Assembly: GCF_029852145.1 (NCBI RefSeq)
Contig: NC_079978.1
Coordinates: 6,944,001 to 7,008,000, forward strand
DNA length: 64,000 nt
Source of the DNA: Microplitis mediator
Lineage: Eukaryota; Arthropoda; Insecta; Hymenoptera; Braconidae
Direction of reading: 5' to 3'
This document shows positions 52,725 to 62,822 of the stretch, in pieces (position 1 is the stretch's first letter; each line of letters opens with the position of its first letter). The notes under the pieces are model-generated. The model was not told where the DNA came from, searched no databases, and worked only from the letters and a program-made list of their open reading frames with translations. The position numbers and the translations under genes were made by a program.

Positions 52725-54361
52725 AAATTTCCTTAAATAAATCTTAAAAAAAAAAAAAAAGGTTTCCAAAATTTTAGGAGTTAATTGGCGATTTTTGTAC
52801 AGCTTCTATAACTTTATAATTTCAAATTTTATTACTCAGACAATATATATTACGTAGTTTCCTAACAGAAAATGTAAAAAATAAATTTCTCAAAAAATGT
52901 AATATCGAGAGAGTTTCGACCGAGGACATCAAAGTGTCAGTAATTTAATTTATCCAAGAATACTGTAATAATTTAGTGTTGAAAAATAACAAGCTCAGAG
53001 AGGATCTTAATGAATAATCACAGGGCACGGATGAGTAACTGCATGCCGAATTGGAGGATTTGTTCTCTGATGGAAAAGGGCAACCGTGACATATAAATTC
53101 CAATCTTAATTTTTTTTAATAGAGACATTCTCAACTTTATATTTTTTTTTTTTTTTTGTTAATATTTATAAATTTGTATGTAAAGCATTTGCATACGTAA
53201 CATTCATGCGAATTTTTTTTTTATTTGTATAATCAATACTGATTTTTTTAACCAACATTGCTGCACATTCAATTAATACTAATATATATTTATATGTATA
53301 AGGTATATTCATTTAATTATCCATTCGAAATACTCGCGAGTTTTGTGATTCTCCTCTAAAGAAATAAAAAAAAATAAAATAAAGTAGACAAAAATTATGA
53401 ATATATTTAATATAATAGCCGAGCGCGTGTCACAAAAATATTCGCGGTCTTTTATATTTTGTTCGAAACTTTTATATCTTAAATTCTCATTTACCTCATT
53501 ATCAATTTTAAGATTTTTTTTTATACACACCTGTGTTCAGTTTTATTTCATCAACATTAAATATTTCTGATAATTAATAACTATTGTAATTTATTCATTA
53601 ATTCATTAATTAATTAATTATAATACTAAGGTAATTACATAAAAATAATAAAATTAATAATTAATTCTCATTCATTATTGTATTGTTATTAATTTTTTTT
53701 CATATTAATTTTAATTTTTTTTTTATCGTTTGTAATTTTAGCTTTACAATAAGAGCTTTACTATATATATATATTTTTTTTTTTCAACAAGGTTTATAAA
53801 CAGCCTGCCAGCAGCATAAAGACTTACAAGTTTTTGTTATTATTATTATTATTACGTTTTTTTTTATTTTTTTGTATTATTATTTTACTTTTGTTTTATT
53901 AAATATATAATTTTTAGCCACGACATAGCAAGACCAAAAAATTTCTAATGCCAAGTGATGATTTACTATGTCAATGTTATTTAAGCGAACGATTCTAAAG
54001 TTTTACAAACGCTGATTATTATTATTATCATTATTATTTTTATTTATTTAATATTTAAACTTGCTGGGTTTAGTTATGTATGACAGAAGGCATCTAGTGG
54101 AACATAATTCGGCCCGATGATACAAGGATTTTTACATACTTATCTTAAATATCTAATAAAATTAATAATTAATAATAATAAAAGTAATAATTGTAATAGT
54201 AACTACCATCCGAGTGGCCTTGGCACCTTGGTGAGTGCAAAGATAAGAGGCAGTCCATTTGATTCCCTAAAACCCGAGGAAATTTGGCGGTATTGCAAAA
54301 ATTGGTTGAGGACAAAAAGGTTCCGTAAATTTAATTTTATTATTATTTCATCTTTTTTCTC

Positions 54362-54405
<44 letters not shown>

Positions 54406-55100
54406 TTTTTAGTTTGTGTTTGTTTATTTATAATATATAATATTAAACAATTTAAACTTCGTATCATGAATCTTTCAAGTCGACTCAATTTTTAAATTCA
54501 CAGATAAAATTTAAAACTGAATAAACTGATTAAATTTAAATTATAAAACTTTTAAGTTTTAATATTTATGTTTTCGTATTTAATAATTAAGATGCTCACC
54601 ATAAAGCGCAGTTAAGCATTATCTATCTCATCGTACAAAAAGTCTTGCGAGAAATAATTCTCTTCGTTTATTATTTTTTAGTTTTTTTTTTTTTTCTTTC
54701 TTTACATACAATAAATTGCACTCTACGGTTTATTAATAACCGCAGGTAAGCTGGATGATTATTTTATTTTTATATTTAATTACTAATCGTCGTTTATTAT
54801 CCAAAAGATATTTATCATAAACTGTGATTATTCGGTCTGCAATTTATTTTTCTGTCATTAACTGAAAAATTGATTGTTAATTTTTAATCTTTTTGTTCTT
54901 TTGTTGTATTGTTAAGATGATAGATTAATTTAAAAAGAGACAAATTAAGATTTAATAACAGAATAAAAAGCAGATATCCGGCATCCGCAAGTTATTTTTG
55001 CAACGTTTAAAAATTTCACTCAGCCTCAGAGATATCAAACTCTTACTCTGGAATATCTGCAGCAGAAGAGAGGATACATCGCAAGGGAAATCGGCAGGGA
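52725..55100. other. 3' flank of the B56 gene
   Basis: The B56 3' UTR must start at 55100 and run downward. Several minus-strand AATAAA words occur (for example near 54667 and 54729), so the cleavage site cannot be chosen. A G+C-richer patch at 54200-54330 may belong to the 3' UTR. A (TTA)n run lies at 54362-54403. No gene was recognised on the plus strand. Confidence 0.4.
54362..54403. repeat. (TTA)n microsatellite
   Basis: About 14 uninterrupted TTA units. Confidence 0.95.
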
Positions 55101-55250
55101 CTAGCAGTTGTTTGGATCTGGTGGTGTAACGAGGTATTCATCAGCACGTTTATGATCTGAGAGAGCTCGCATTGTATACGAGTCTTGTGGTAATTCACTT
55201 TTTCTTCGTAACAACGGCTTCGTTTTGTTGGTATTCGTCATCTTCTTTGC
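55101..55250 (-). CDS. wrd: B56 last coding exon (PKA-site tail)
   Basis: The exon starts after the acceptor ending TTATACAG and encodes 49 residues ending TPPDPNNC and a TAG stop. It contains LLRRKSELPQD followed by YTMRALSDHKRADEYL, which closely resembles the C-terminal tail of vertebrate B56 delta. In that protein the serine of RRKS is a known PKA phosphorylation site. In the 563-residue form this serine would be residue 532. The exon has no internal ATG suited to a start, so it is easily missed. The preceding donor is GAG|GTACGG at 55381, and the phase is 0 on both sides. If the donor were ignored, the preceding exon would instead run on to a stop at 55340. Confidence 0.93.
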   Translation of the reverse strand, partial: AKKMTNTNKTKPLLRRKSELPQDSYTMRALSDHKRADEYLVTPPDPNNC

Positions 55251-58200
55251 CTGTATAATTTTAATATTTTATTCATTCATTCATTCATTATCATTATTAT
55301 TATTATTACTACGATGCGCGTGATATATGAATCATATTATTAGATACCGTTACTAATGTGCTGATTACTTAATATCCGTACCTCGTTAGCCTTAGCCTCG
55401 ATTTTTTCTAATGTAAGTGGTGTCACATCATTATCAGCGTCCTCGTCCAACGGGGGACTGTCCAAATGCTGCGACAGATTGTGCGAATTGTTTAGGAGGC
55501 CTTTTGTAACCACCGTGTAATTCGGATGTCGCATTGCGAGTGATTCCACGCGGTTCCACGCTTCATCGCGATCTTTTAGCATTCGTTTTTCTTTCTGCCG
55601 ATCCTTTTAACAGAAAAAAAAAATTTCATTATTAATAATAATAAAAAAAAAGTATATTATTACATAATTTGAAATTTGAAGTTACAAACTACGAGTTAAT
55701 TTGAAGAACATTAAATATTAACATTTCAAGTAAAAATTCTTTTAAGTAGCTTATAGTTTATTAACTAATTAAAAATTCATTCACTTTAATTAATTAATCA
55801 ATAAATAAGGATAGAAAACTTAAATTAAAAGTTGGAAAATCCTAAGGTGCATAGCTCACTTGCTCATTCAAAAAGTGATCAATAGTTAACGCTTCTTTAT
55901 GCAAAAGAAATTTTAAAAAAATAATAAAATAAAATGACAGCTAAAGTTTCTTATGAATTGACAGTTTATAAGTTTTTATTAATTATAATTAAACTAAAAG
56001 GATTATGATCCTTAGCAGACAATTAACAATTTTCTGATTTTTTTTCAACAAATTAATTAAAAAAAAAAAAAAAAACGGATCTCAAAATATGCACATGTAA
56101 AAAAATTAAAAAATCTATGGGTGCAATTTTCTTAAATATTTTTTTTTATAATCTATCATTTTTAAAAAAATCTATAAATTATTAGACGTCGGCTAATTCC
56201 AGTATCATAAAGGATTTGAATAATTTTCAAAAGCGTTCTTCTATTTAAGAACTCAAGTGCAATAAAAAAAATTTGGAAAATCCAAAAGTGCACACCTCGA
56301 ACGCTCATATTACAATAAAATAAATTATTAATTTTTTTTTTAATTACAAAATTTTTTAATAAGCATGTAGACATTCGTTGTTTTTTTTTTTTTTTTTTAA
56401 TTTGGATAATTGGATGACAGTTGGCAAGTCGATTTGTCGCGATATAATATATCTTATAATGATATTTTAGTAATAAATCTTTATGCCTACTTATATTTGT
56501 GGGGGAAAAAATGGCGGATTAAGCACTAGTAAACAAAATCAGTTTTCAGTTTTTAATCGATAATAAATGAAGGAGAAGGACTACAGTAGTGATATTCAAA
56601 AGGCTTCTATTCTACTAAAATTTGAAGCTATTAAATAAGAAATTGGACTGATTAATTGAGTTTTTCGAGAGATGTCTTGCTCACACACGGACATCCCAAT
56701 TGACGTCCAACTAGTCTCATTTCAAATCATTTTTTTCTGATTATAATGTAGCTAAATAAAATTTTTAATTAAATCCAAATTATTCTTTAGAATTTTCTTT
56801 AGACATTGGTGTACTTTTTTTCCATAGAGGTGATTTATAAAAATCAGTAGAAATGATTAAAGGTAGGAAAATCCGGTTTTCACGACGAGTCAATTATAGA
56901 GCACAACCTCTCCCGCTATCGCGTCCAAGGCGTGCAGTAAAATAGATTAATCGGTTGTGATCAATCAGTTTATTTAAAACAAAAATGACTTAATTTTATT
57001 CATTAATAAATTATCATTCAAATGGTACGAATTTTATTCTATTCGTGCGTATTTGAATAAATATATGATTTTTACGTGAGTAAATCAGCTGGGACCGAGT
57101 AAGCGTTAGCAGAACACATCTCATTGCTTCGCAATTGAGTAGTGCAATACTTAAAATAATTACCTGAAAATATTGCTGAGTACACTCATCAAACACCTTT
57201 TGATTCATTTCCATAAGACGTTTTAATGCATTATAAATCAATCCATGAATTGTTTTATTCCAATGATTACGAGAGTTTTTGTATAACGCCGGATACATTA
57301 TTGGTAAAATAAACGAGTAATTGTCAGATATTAGAGACATTATGTACTCATTATTCCAGTAGTACAATGTTCTCTCCGCCACCTATAAATAAATATTCAT
57401 TATTATCATCATTACTTGATTGATTTTTTATATTATTTATAACTGATTAAAAATAGTTACCTGAAAGTGTGGGGAAGAAACGCACTTAGCGAGCTGTCTA
57501 AACAGCGGATCCATTACTTTCTGAAACTCGGCTGGCTCAATAACATCTAAAATCTCCTCGAGTTCATTGAGGAACATGACCTCCTTGGGCGAGTGGGTTT
57601 TCGGCCAAAATTTAAGAAGATTTTTTATTACTGGCTCCGTTAAATTTGGATCCTTTTCAAGAAACTGCACGACACAGTATGCAAGCTGTGGATGATAAAC
57701 AGACAACGACTTGGCTTTGTGAAGAGGTAAAAGAACTTTTAGCAAAAATATCTTGTGCTCCTCTTTGAGCGGTAAAGCGAAACCATTGATAATACTGTAA
57801 CAATAATCAAAATTATTATTATTATTTTTACTATCCATTTATTATTAAATCTGATTAAGCCCTACTTAAAAATAAATCTGTTCAAGTCTCAGTATTAAAT
57901 TTAGTAGTGAAAAAAAATTGCATCACCTTCCGAGAATCTCTAGCAACTCAGCAATTCCATTATGATGCTCAGTTTCATAAATAAATCGATAAAAAACATT
58001 ATTTATCTGCTTTCTGATGTACGCGCGTAGACCCAAAAATTTTCCGTAAATTCTGTGAAGTGTCGTCTTCAAAAAATCACGTTCACGAGGATCCTCCGAG
58101 TCAAATAGCTCCAGCAGTTGTAACACAAACTTGTGATCTATATAACGTTTAGCAATTGTCGGCTGGAAATCCGGTGACTCGAGTAGTCGTAGGAAAAATT

Positions 58201-61083
58201 CATACACCAATTGCAAGTGCGGCCAGGCAGCCTCGAGGGTTGGCTCGTCCTCTTCCGGATCAAACTCGGCGCCATTCGGATTCGAGGACGGTGGGAGGGT
58301 CCGGAACAGATTCACAGCAAACTGTAGACATTTTTTTTTACATATTAAAAACAATCACGACTGATATTTGACGGTATGAAAACATCATCAGTTATGAAAC
58401 CAAAACTAATTAACAGATAAAATAAATAAAATTAAAAAATTACAAACCATATTTACTGCCTCGGGATAAACAACTTCTGTAATTACGCCTTTGTTCTTGG
58501 TAACATACTCGACCATTTCGAGTAATGCACCTCGTTTTACTTCTTTCCATTTTAAATCAGACAGTGGATCAGATTCAAAATCAAATAACACACAGCACTG
58601 CCGTAACTTCTGAATAAAAAGTTCTTCTCTTTCATTTGGCGCCTGTGCTTCTGCAAAAAAAAAAAAATAAAATAAAAAATAATTAAATATATTTCCAATT
58701 ACTCCAAACAATTGCTCATCATAAGATCGTAAAATTATTAATAAAATATAATAAATAAAATGGAATGTAAATAAAAATACCAATAAGCAATGGCTGAAGT
58801 GGCTGGTAGTGTAAAGCAGAGATAGTCTGATATTGTTTATTTGAATCATGAGGTTGTATTACAGCGGCAAATGCTAAACCTTGATGAAAACTCGGGCTTT
58901 TAGGTAAACCACTGCCCAACGAAGGGCTTATACCGCCAACGTGAACCATCGTGTTTGTATTTAGAGGTCAAATTCGGGCAATGATCCCAGCACCGGTTAC
59001 TGGATCATTCAAGCTCACTCAGTACAAGCTGCGTACTACCGGTTCACTAGAGCAAACACCAGTCCGATAAATTTGCCCTAGTAATTTTAATCTTATTTAT
59101 TTTATCACAAGTCCCTTATTTAAATAATAAATCAGTCGTAACCCTTTTGAGTTATAAAAATAATTTTAAATGGACGGAAGATATAAATTTATTGGTTTCG
59201 ATGGATAATAAAAACCAACTGGAAGATTTTTTCGTATCAGTTCGCATTAAAGTCTCATTGCAATAACTTTATGTTTATAAAACAACAATTATAATAATAA
59301 TAATAAATCCAAAGTCAAATGTCAAATGTCAGTTTGGCAGTAAATCGATATTTATTTCGTCGCACTGGTAAAAAATTAATTACGATATGTATTAATAAAT
59401 AAGTTGGTAAAATTGATAGTATACGTTAGAGTTTTTGTGAATGTTGATGCTGTTGTTGTTGTTGTTGTTGCTGTTATGGTTGTTTTTGATGTTGTAGTAG
59501 TGTAGATCCGCGACATAATATAAAATAGAGAAGGTCTTTGACCAAACAGTGGATTGATATGACGACACAATTATTATGAAATAACTTTCTCGTGTGAGGG
59601 TTGTAGCACGCTTAGAGGGTGACTGTTTACTTGCATTTCATTCTGTAAAGGTTCGGGGCCAGGGACCAGTATACACTACGACCTCGCAGCGTCTGCGCGA
59701 CCCCAAAGAACAATCGATATCCTCTGACGTAAGTAATTTATTCTTGCAATCGGAGATACAAAAACAACAAGACAGGGCTTATTCACTCGAGAGTGTAACC
59801 AGCAGCATTGAGAAAGGCCAGGGTGCATCGTTTTTTTTTTTTATTCCAGCCACTTACCACTTGGTCCTGCGTCATTTTTACTACATCGATATTTCTACCC
59901 CTCTATTTATAATCATCAGTCATTTAGTTCATTAAAATTGTAGTCAATTAACTTGTAACAAGATATCTTAAATATATCACCAAAGATTTATTTTTAAATT
60001 TTTAATTGATTTATTTTTTAAATTGTTAAATATTTTTTTTTTAATTTTTATAAAATATTTAAGCTGGAAATTTAAAAATAATATTGTCCTTTAATATTCA
60101 ATAAAAATATTTACGTCAAAAAATATGTACCTGAAGATCCGAACGTTTTGCGTAACGAAAATGAAGAAATTCTTTTAATTTGACTGCTTAAAGGTGATTT
60201 AAGAGGTAATTGGGGTCGGCTGAAATTTTCGGCTGACATACTAGCACTTATGCGAAAGATTTCCGAAATCTAGATCTACTAGATTTTTCATTTTTCACTT
60301 TGTTTTTTTATTTTCATTCCACGAAAAACGTTCCAATTTTCAGGTGCATAAAAAAATAATACCCATAGAAATTTTAACATTTTATTGACACAAAATGTAT
60401 GAGTGTAAATTTAGCAGACATACAATTTTTTAATTACATATAAAAAAATTAAAATAATACAATTTAAAAAAATGCACGTACTGATTTTAAAGTTTTCGGA
60501 ACATGTATTTTTTTATTATTATTTTATAAACATTTTAATTTATTATTTCAAAGTTATAAAAATTTTCAGATGTCCGCTAACTTCACTATCATACAAAATG
60601 TTTATTAATTTGTTCCAATATATGAAATATTTACTGTATAAATAAATAATTAAAAAATCTTTTGAAAGTATCGCAAGCGTATTCAGAAAGGTTTAATAAA
60701 AGCTTAACTGACAAAGCTCATAAAAAAAATACAAAGTATACATTCAATAAATTATAAACTGTCCTAGTTTTTTTATGCTCGCCCAGTTTAAATATTCATC
60801 CGTCCAATCGTTTATACAAAAAAAATGTTTATAAATATCTCAAGTGTTTTTTAAAATACGTCTTTAGTGTCTTAAATTCGTAAAAGCGCGAAAAACAAAA
60901 TAACTCACCAGCAATAAAGGGTAATTTTTGCAGTTCACGATTCTTAGATATATTGAACCTCGAGCTGTTTTGCCGCTTGTCCTTCTTGATAACCGGGCCA
61001 CCCGGTTGGTATTTCATTTTGTTGATCAGCGTAGGCGGTGGTGGAGTGCTACCTCCAGGCGGTCCACCCGCCACTTTATTATT
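55101..61083 (-). CDS. wrd: PP2A B56 (B') gamma/delta-class regulatory subunit, whole gene
   Basis: This gene encodes the B56 targeting subunit of the protein phosphatase 2A heterotrimer, which binds the scaffold A and catalytic C subunits and recruits substrates carrying LxxIxE motifs. The long form is built from exons 60909-61083, 58448-58650, 57927-58321, 57461-57794, 57164-57382, 55382-55603 and 55101-55250. All junctions are GT-AG and keep the frame. The body shows family hallmarks: KLRQCCVLFDF, the acidic loop EFDPEEDEPTLE, the pocket helix HRIYGKFLGLRAYIRKQ, EKDPNLTEPVI, AKCVSSPHFQVAER and RRKSELPQD. Wording such as FESDPLSDLKWKEVKR and SSRFNISKNRELQKLP places it with vertebrate PPP2R5C/D and Drosophila well-rounded rather than with the alpha/beta/epsilon (widerborst) class. 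The long form lacks its first coding exon in this listing; it has 565 codons from 61083 onward, normal for the family. Symbol assigned by class, not by phylogeny. Confidence 0.96.
55382..55603 (-). CDS. wrd: B56 penultimate exon
   Basis: This exon has 74 codons in phase 0, beginning DRQKEKRMLKDRDEAW after an acceptor ending TTAAAAG. It continues the charged helix that follows CTQQYFQ of the previous exon. The joined segment has the same residue spacing as vertebrate B56 gamma, so no exon is missing in the 1.56-kb intron between them. The rest (VESLAMRHPNYTVV, then an acidic stretch with PPLDEDADNDVTPLTLEKIEAKANE) is the variable C-terminal region, probably disordered. Confidence 0.94.
56006..56207 (+). 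mobile_element. ATGATCC MITE in a B56 intron
   Basis: The element reads TGATCCTTAGCAGACAATTA to GTCGGCTAATTCCAGTATCA. Flanks AAAAGGATTA (55996) and TAAAGGATTT (56208) share AAAGGATT, a slightly decayed target duplication. The left end has lost GAAGT relative to other copies. Confidence 0.8.
56266..56730. repeat. Unclassified repeat (TTTGGAAAATCCAAAAGTGC family), copy 2, in a B56 intron
   Basis: Shares with 32240-32720, in the same order, TTTGGAAAATCCAAAAGTGC, CCTCGAACGCTCAT, AAATGGCGG and CTACAGTAGTGAT. A weaker relative of the first phrase lies at about 55832. Boundaries are approximate. Confidence 0.55.
57164..57382 (-). CDS. wrd: B56 core exon with VAERTLYYWNNEY
   Basis: This exon has 73 codons in phase 0, from VAERTLYYWNNEYIMSL to MEMNQKVFDECTQQYFQ. 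The acceptor is TTATAG and the donor CAG|GTAATT. It encodes the last HEAT-like repeats of the B56 solenoid, with NSRNHWNKTIHGLIYNALK strongly conserved in the family. The 78-bp intron to the previous exon is typical of short insect introns. Confidence 0.96.
57461..57794 (-). CDS. wrd: B56 core exon with IINGFALPLKEEHK
   Basis: This exon contributes one base to a split serine codon plus 111 codons. The acceptor is GTTACAG and the donor CAG|GTAACT. It encodes IINGFALPLKEEHKIFLLKVLLPLHK, QLAYCVVQFLEKDPNLTEPV, WPKTHSPKEVMFLNELEEIL and ends LAKCVSSPHFQ. These are central HEAT-like repeats that, by family knowledge, contact the catalytic subunit and help form the LxxIxE peptide groove. Confidence 0.97.
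57927..58321 (-). CDS. wrd: B56 core exon with acidic loop and substrate pocket
   Basis: This exon has 131 codons plus two bases of a split codon (GGA AG|T). It starts FAVNLFRTLPPSSNPNGAE and holds the acidic loop FDPEEDEPTLEAAWPH. In human PPP2R5D, glutamates of this loop are mutated in a neurodevelopmental disorder. Further on, LHRIYGKFLGLR carries the His-Arg and Tyr residues known from structures to line the LxxIxE pocket. No key residue is altered. The donor is AAG|GTGATG and the acceptor ends TCTACAG. Confidence 0.97.
58448..58650 (-). CDS. wrd: B56 first shared core exon
   Basis: This exon starts in phase 1 (two bases, AA, complete a split codon) after a long T-tract acceptor ending TTTTGCAG, then has 67 codons from AQAPNEREELFIQKLRQCC to YPEAVNM. 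The donor is ATG|GTTTGT. It is the common entry point for every alternative 5' exon found here: the exons ending at 60909, 58781 and 62092 all finish in phase 1 and fit it. LFDFESDPLSDLKWKEVKR is diagnostic for the gamma/delta class. Confidence 0.96.
58781..58949 (-). CDS. wrd: B56 alternative first exon A (563-residue isoform)
   Basis: An ATG at 58949 opens 56 codons beginning MVHVGGISPSLGSGLPKSPS and ends QPLQPLLI with one leftover G before the donor G|GTATTT. Joined to the exon at 58650 this gives ...PLLI-E-AQAPNEREELF in frame. The stretch is serine, glycine and proline rich and shows no B56 homology I recognise, as expected for an alternative N terminus. It lies only 130 bp upstream of the shared exon, so its promoter would sit near 59.0-59.2 kb. 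Support is the open frame, in-phase donor and position; expression is unproven. Confidence 0.6.
60399..60592. mobile_element. ATGAGTGTAAA/TATCAT MITE with exact 9-bp TSD in a B56 intron
   Basis: The left end ATGAGTGTAAATTTAGCAGA is of the ATGAGTG type, and the right end GTCCGCTAACTTCACTATCAT is of the TATCAT type, linking the two subfamilies. ACAAAATGT is duplicated at 60390-60398 and 60593-60601. Confidence 0.88.
60909..61083 (-). CDS. wrd: B56 N-terminal exon of the long, delta-like isoform
   Basis: This exon follows an acceptor ending TTTTTGTAG in phase 0 and encodes NNKVAGGPPGGSTPPPPTL, then KMKYQPGGPVIKKDKRQNSS and RFNISKNRELQKLPFIA, ending with one base before the donor G|GTGAGT. The proline run, the basic stretch KKDKRQ and SSRFNISKNRELQKLP match the N-terminal region typical of vertebrate B56 gamma/delta. 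There is no convincing in-frame ATG at its start (the first is in NKMKY), so an upstream coding exon must exist; a candidate is at 62763-62822, otherwise beyond the window. Confidence 0.88.
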
Positions 61084-61486
61084 CTACAAAAATAAACACA
61101 ACAAATGAAATAATAAAGCAATCACATCAATAAGATCAATCAGAAAAAAATTACATAAATAAATAAATAATAATAATAATAATATAAATCTATTAAGATT
61201 CGATCGTTAATAATAGATATTTCTAGAATTACATCTCAATATAAAACATGCGATTAACACACACAGACACGTGGACACATGGACACATAAATACACAGGA
61301 GAAAATAAAATGGCCTAGATAGATTTAAAAAGTCATCCGACTGATCTCGACCGAGATAAGTCTTAGTATTATCATCATCACAGTTGGACAATTACTCATT
61401 TGACCATTGGCTATCTTATCCACTCTTTATTATATATTTATTATCGAACTAAAACTACCGTAGATAAACATTCACACATAATTATT

Positions 61487-61645
61487 ATGTGTGAATGTAG
61501 CAGACATCAGAAAAAATTAAAACTATAAATAAATAGATTTTTAATTTTAAAAATAATATTGATAAAAAAATGCACTTATTAATTTTTAAATTTTTTAAAT
61601 GCGCGTTTTTTAAAAATATTATTTTATCAAGTATTTAGTCTACCC
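61487..61645. mobile_element. Partial ATGAGTGTGAATG MITE
   Basis: Keeps the left end ATGTGTGAATGTAGCAGACA and the interior ATGCACTTATTAATTTTTAA, but lacks the right end. Confidence 0.6.
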
Positions 61646-61686
61646 TGATTAAGAGAAATGATTCGAAAAAATTTGCAATGTTAAAT

Positions 61687-61893
61687 ATGAGTGTGAATTT
61701 AGTAGACGTCAGACGAATTAAAAATTGTTAATAAATAGAGTAAATAATTAATAAAATAAAATTTTTAAAAAATGCACATTTAAAAAATTTTAAAATCAAT
61801 AAGTGCATTTTTTGTAAAAATTATTTCTTTATTTATTTACTCTATTTATTTATAATTTAAAATTTGTCTGATGTCTGCAACATTCACACTCAT
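61687..61893. mobile_element. ATGAGTGTGAATT MITE with exact 9-bp TSD
   Basis: The ends are ATGAGTGTGAATTTAGTAGA and TCTGCAACATTCACACTCAT. ATGTTAAAT is duplicated exactly at 61678-61686 and 61894-61902. A further right-end fragment lies at about 61988-62045. Confidence 0.88.
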
Positions 61894-62091
61894 ATGTTAA
61901 ATACCCATAAGAAGGGCGATTCAAAAGTATTCAAAGTATTCAAACGCATTAAAAAGTATTTAAAAATTTTTTTTCAATCGTTTCTTTTAATAAGGGTATT
62001 TATTTAAAATTTTGAATTTGTCTGATGTCCGATACATTCACTCAAATTATTATTAACTAAAATAAAATAATAAAATAATAACATGCCTTAC

Positions 62092-62146
62092 GCCTGAAGA
62101 CATTTCCAAAAGCTAAATTACTGAAGGTTTGCATTTTGCTTTGCAT
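62092..62146 (-). CDS. wrd: Candidate B56 alternative first exon B
   Basis: ATG at 62146 opens MQSKMQTFSNLAFGNVFR and ends with one base before the strong donor C|GTAAGG. The leftover base plus AA of the exon at 58650 gives Gln, so the product would read NVFR-Q-AQAPNEREELF in frame (about 525 residues). It cannot join the exon at 61083, because that splice creates an immediate stop; it must therefore skip it. The match of donor strength and phase is suggestive but the exon is short. Confidence 0.35.
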
Positions 62147-62599
62147 TATTGTATCAAACAATCAATAAATAATAACACTCATTATTATACTACACAAATT
62201 CAAATAATTAAATCCACTGATTTTATATCTCGAGTACATTGTTGTAGATTTATAATTACTAATTAACAGTTTACCGCAAAATCTATTATTATTATTATCA
62301 TTATTATTAGTAGTATCAAAAGTAGTATTAGTAATAATAAATATAATTATTATTAAGTATCATCATTTACTGGAGTGTAAATTATTGCGTTATAAATATC
62401 GATAAAAAACACATAACGAGATCATTAGCTTTCACTGTATCATAAACTGGTACAAGTAATAAATAAATAATAAATGTCGCTTAAAGATCATTGTCCCGCA
62501 TTAATTATATTATAATCATTATAAAAAAAACTCCAATAAAATCTATAGTATCAAATTTAGTTTTCGTAAATTTAATTATTATTTCGGTAAATTTAATTG

Positions 62600-62675
62600 T
62601 TGTCTTCTTGGTCTTGGTCTTGTTCTTGGTCGTGTTATTGGTCTTGGTCTTGGTCTTGGTCTCGGTCGGAGTCGT
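62600..62675. repeat. (GGTCTT)n hexamer repeat
   Basis: An imperfect array of TTGGTC units, about 12 copies with a few substitutions. Confidence 0.9.
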
Positions 62676-62762
62676 CGTAATCTCACAATATTGACAAGGT
62701 CGCAGTATGCCACTGGCAATTATAAAAATGACTATCACGCTCGTGACCGAGAATCGAATTAC

Positions 62763-62822
62763 TTGCGACACCACGTTTTGGCGAGCAATCGGCCAGTGGC
62801 ACGCTGATGATGCGGTTGTCAT
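62763..62822 (-). CDS. Candidate start exon for the long B56 isoform
   Basis: ATG at 62822 opens 20 codons, MTTASSACHWPIARQNVVSQ, ending in phase 0 at CAA|GTAATT. This is the phase required by the exon at 61083. Joined, it would give a protein of about 585 residues. The donor is only moderate, and the same frame continues into a hydrophobic stretch if unspliced. No homology to known B56 N termini is visible, so this is a position-and-phase argument only. Confidence 0.2.

Noticed and set aside
62505..62694. Valine/leucine-rich frame that could suggest a membrane helix
   Set aside because: It translates the (GGTCTT)n repeat.
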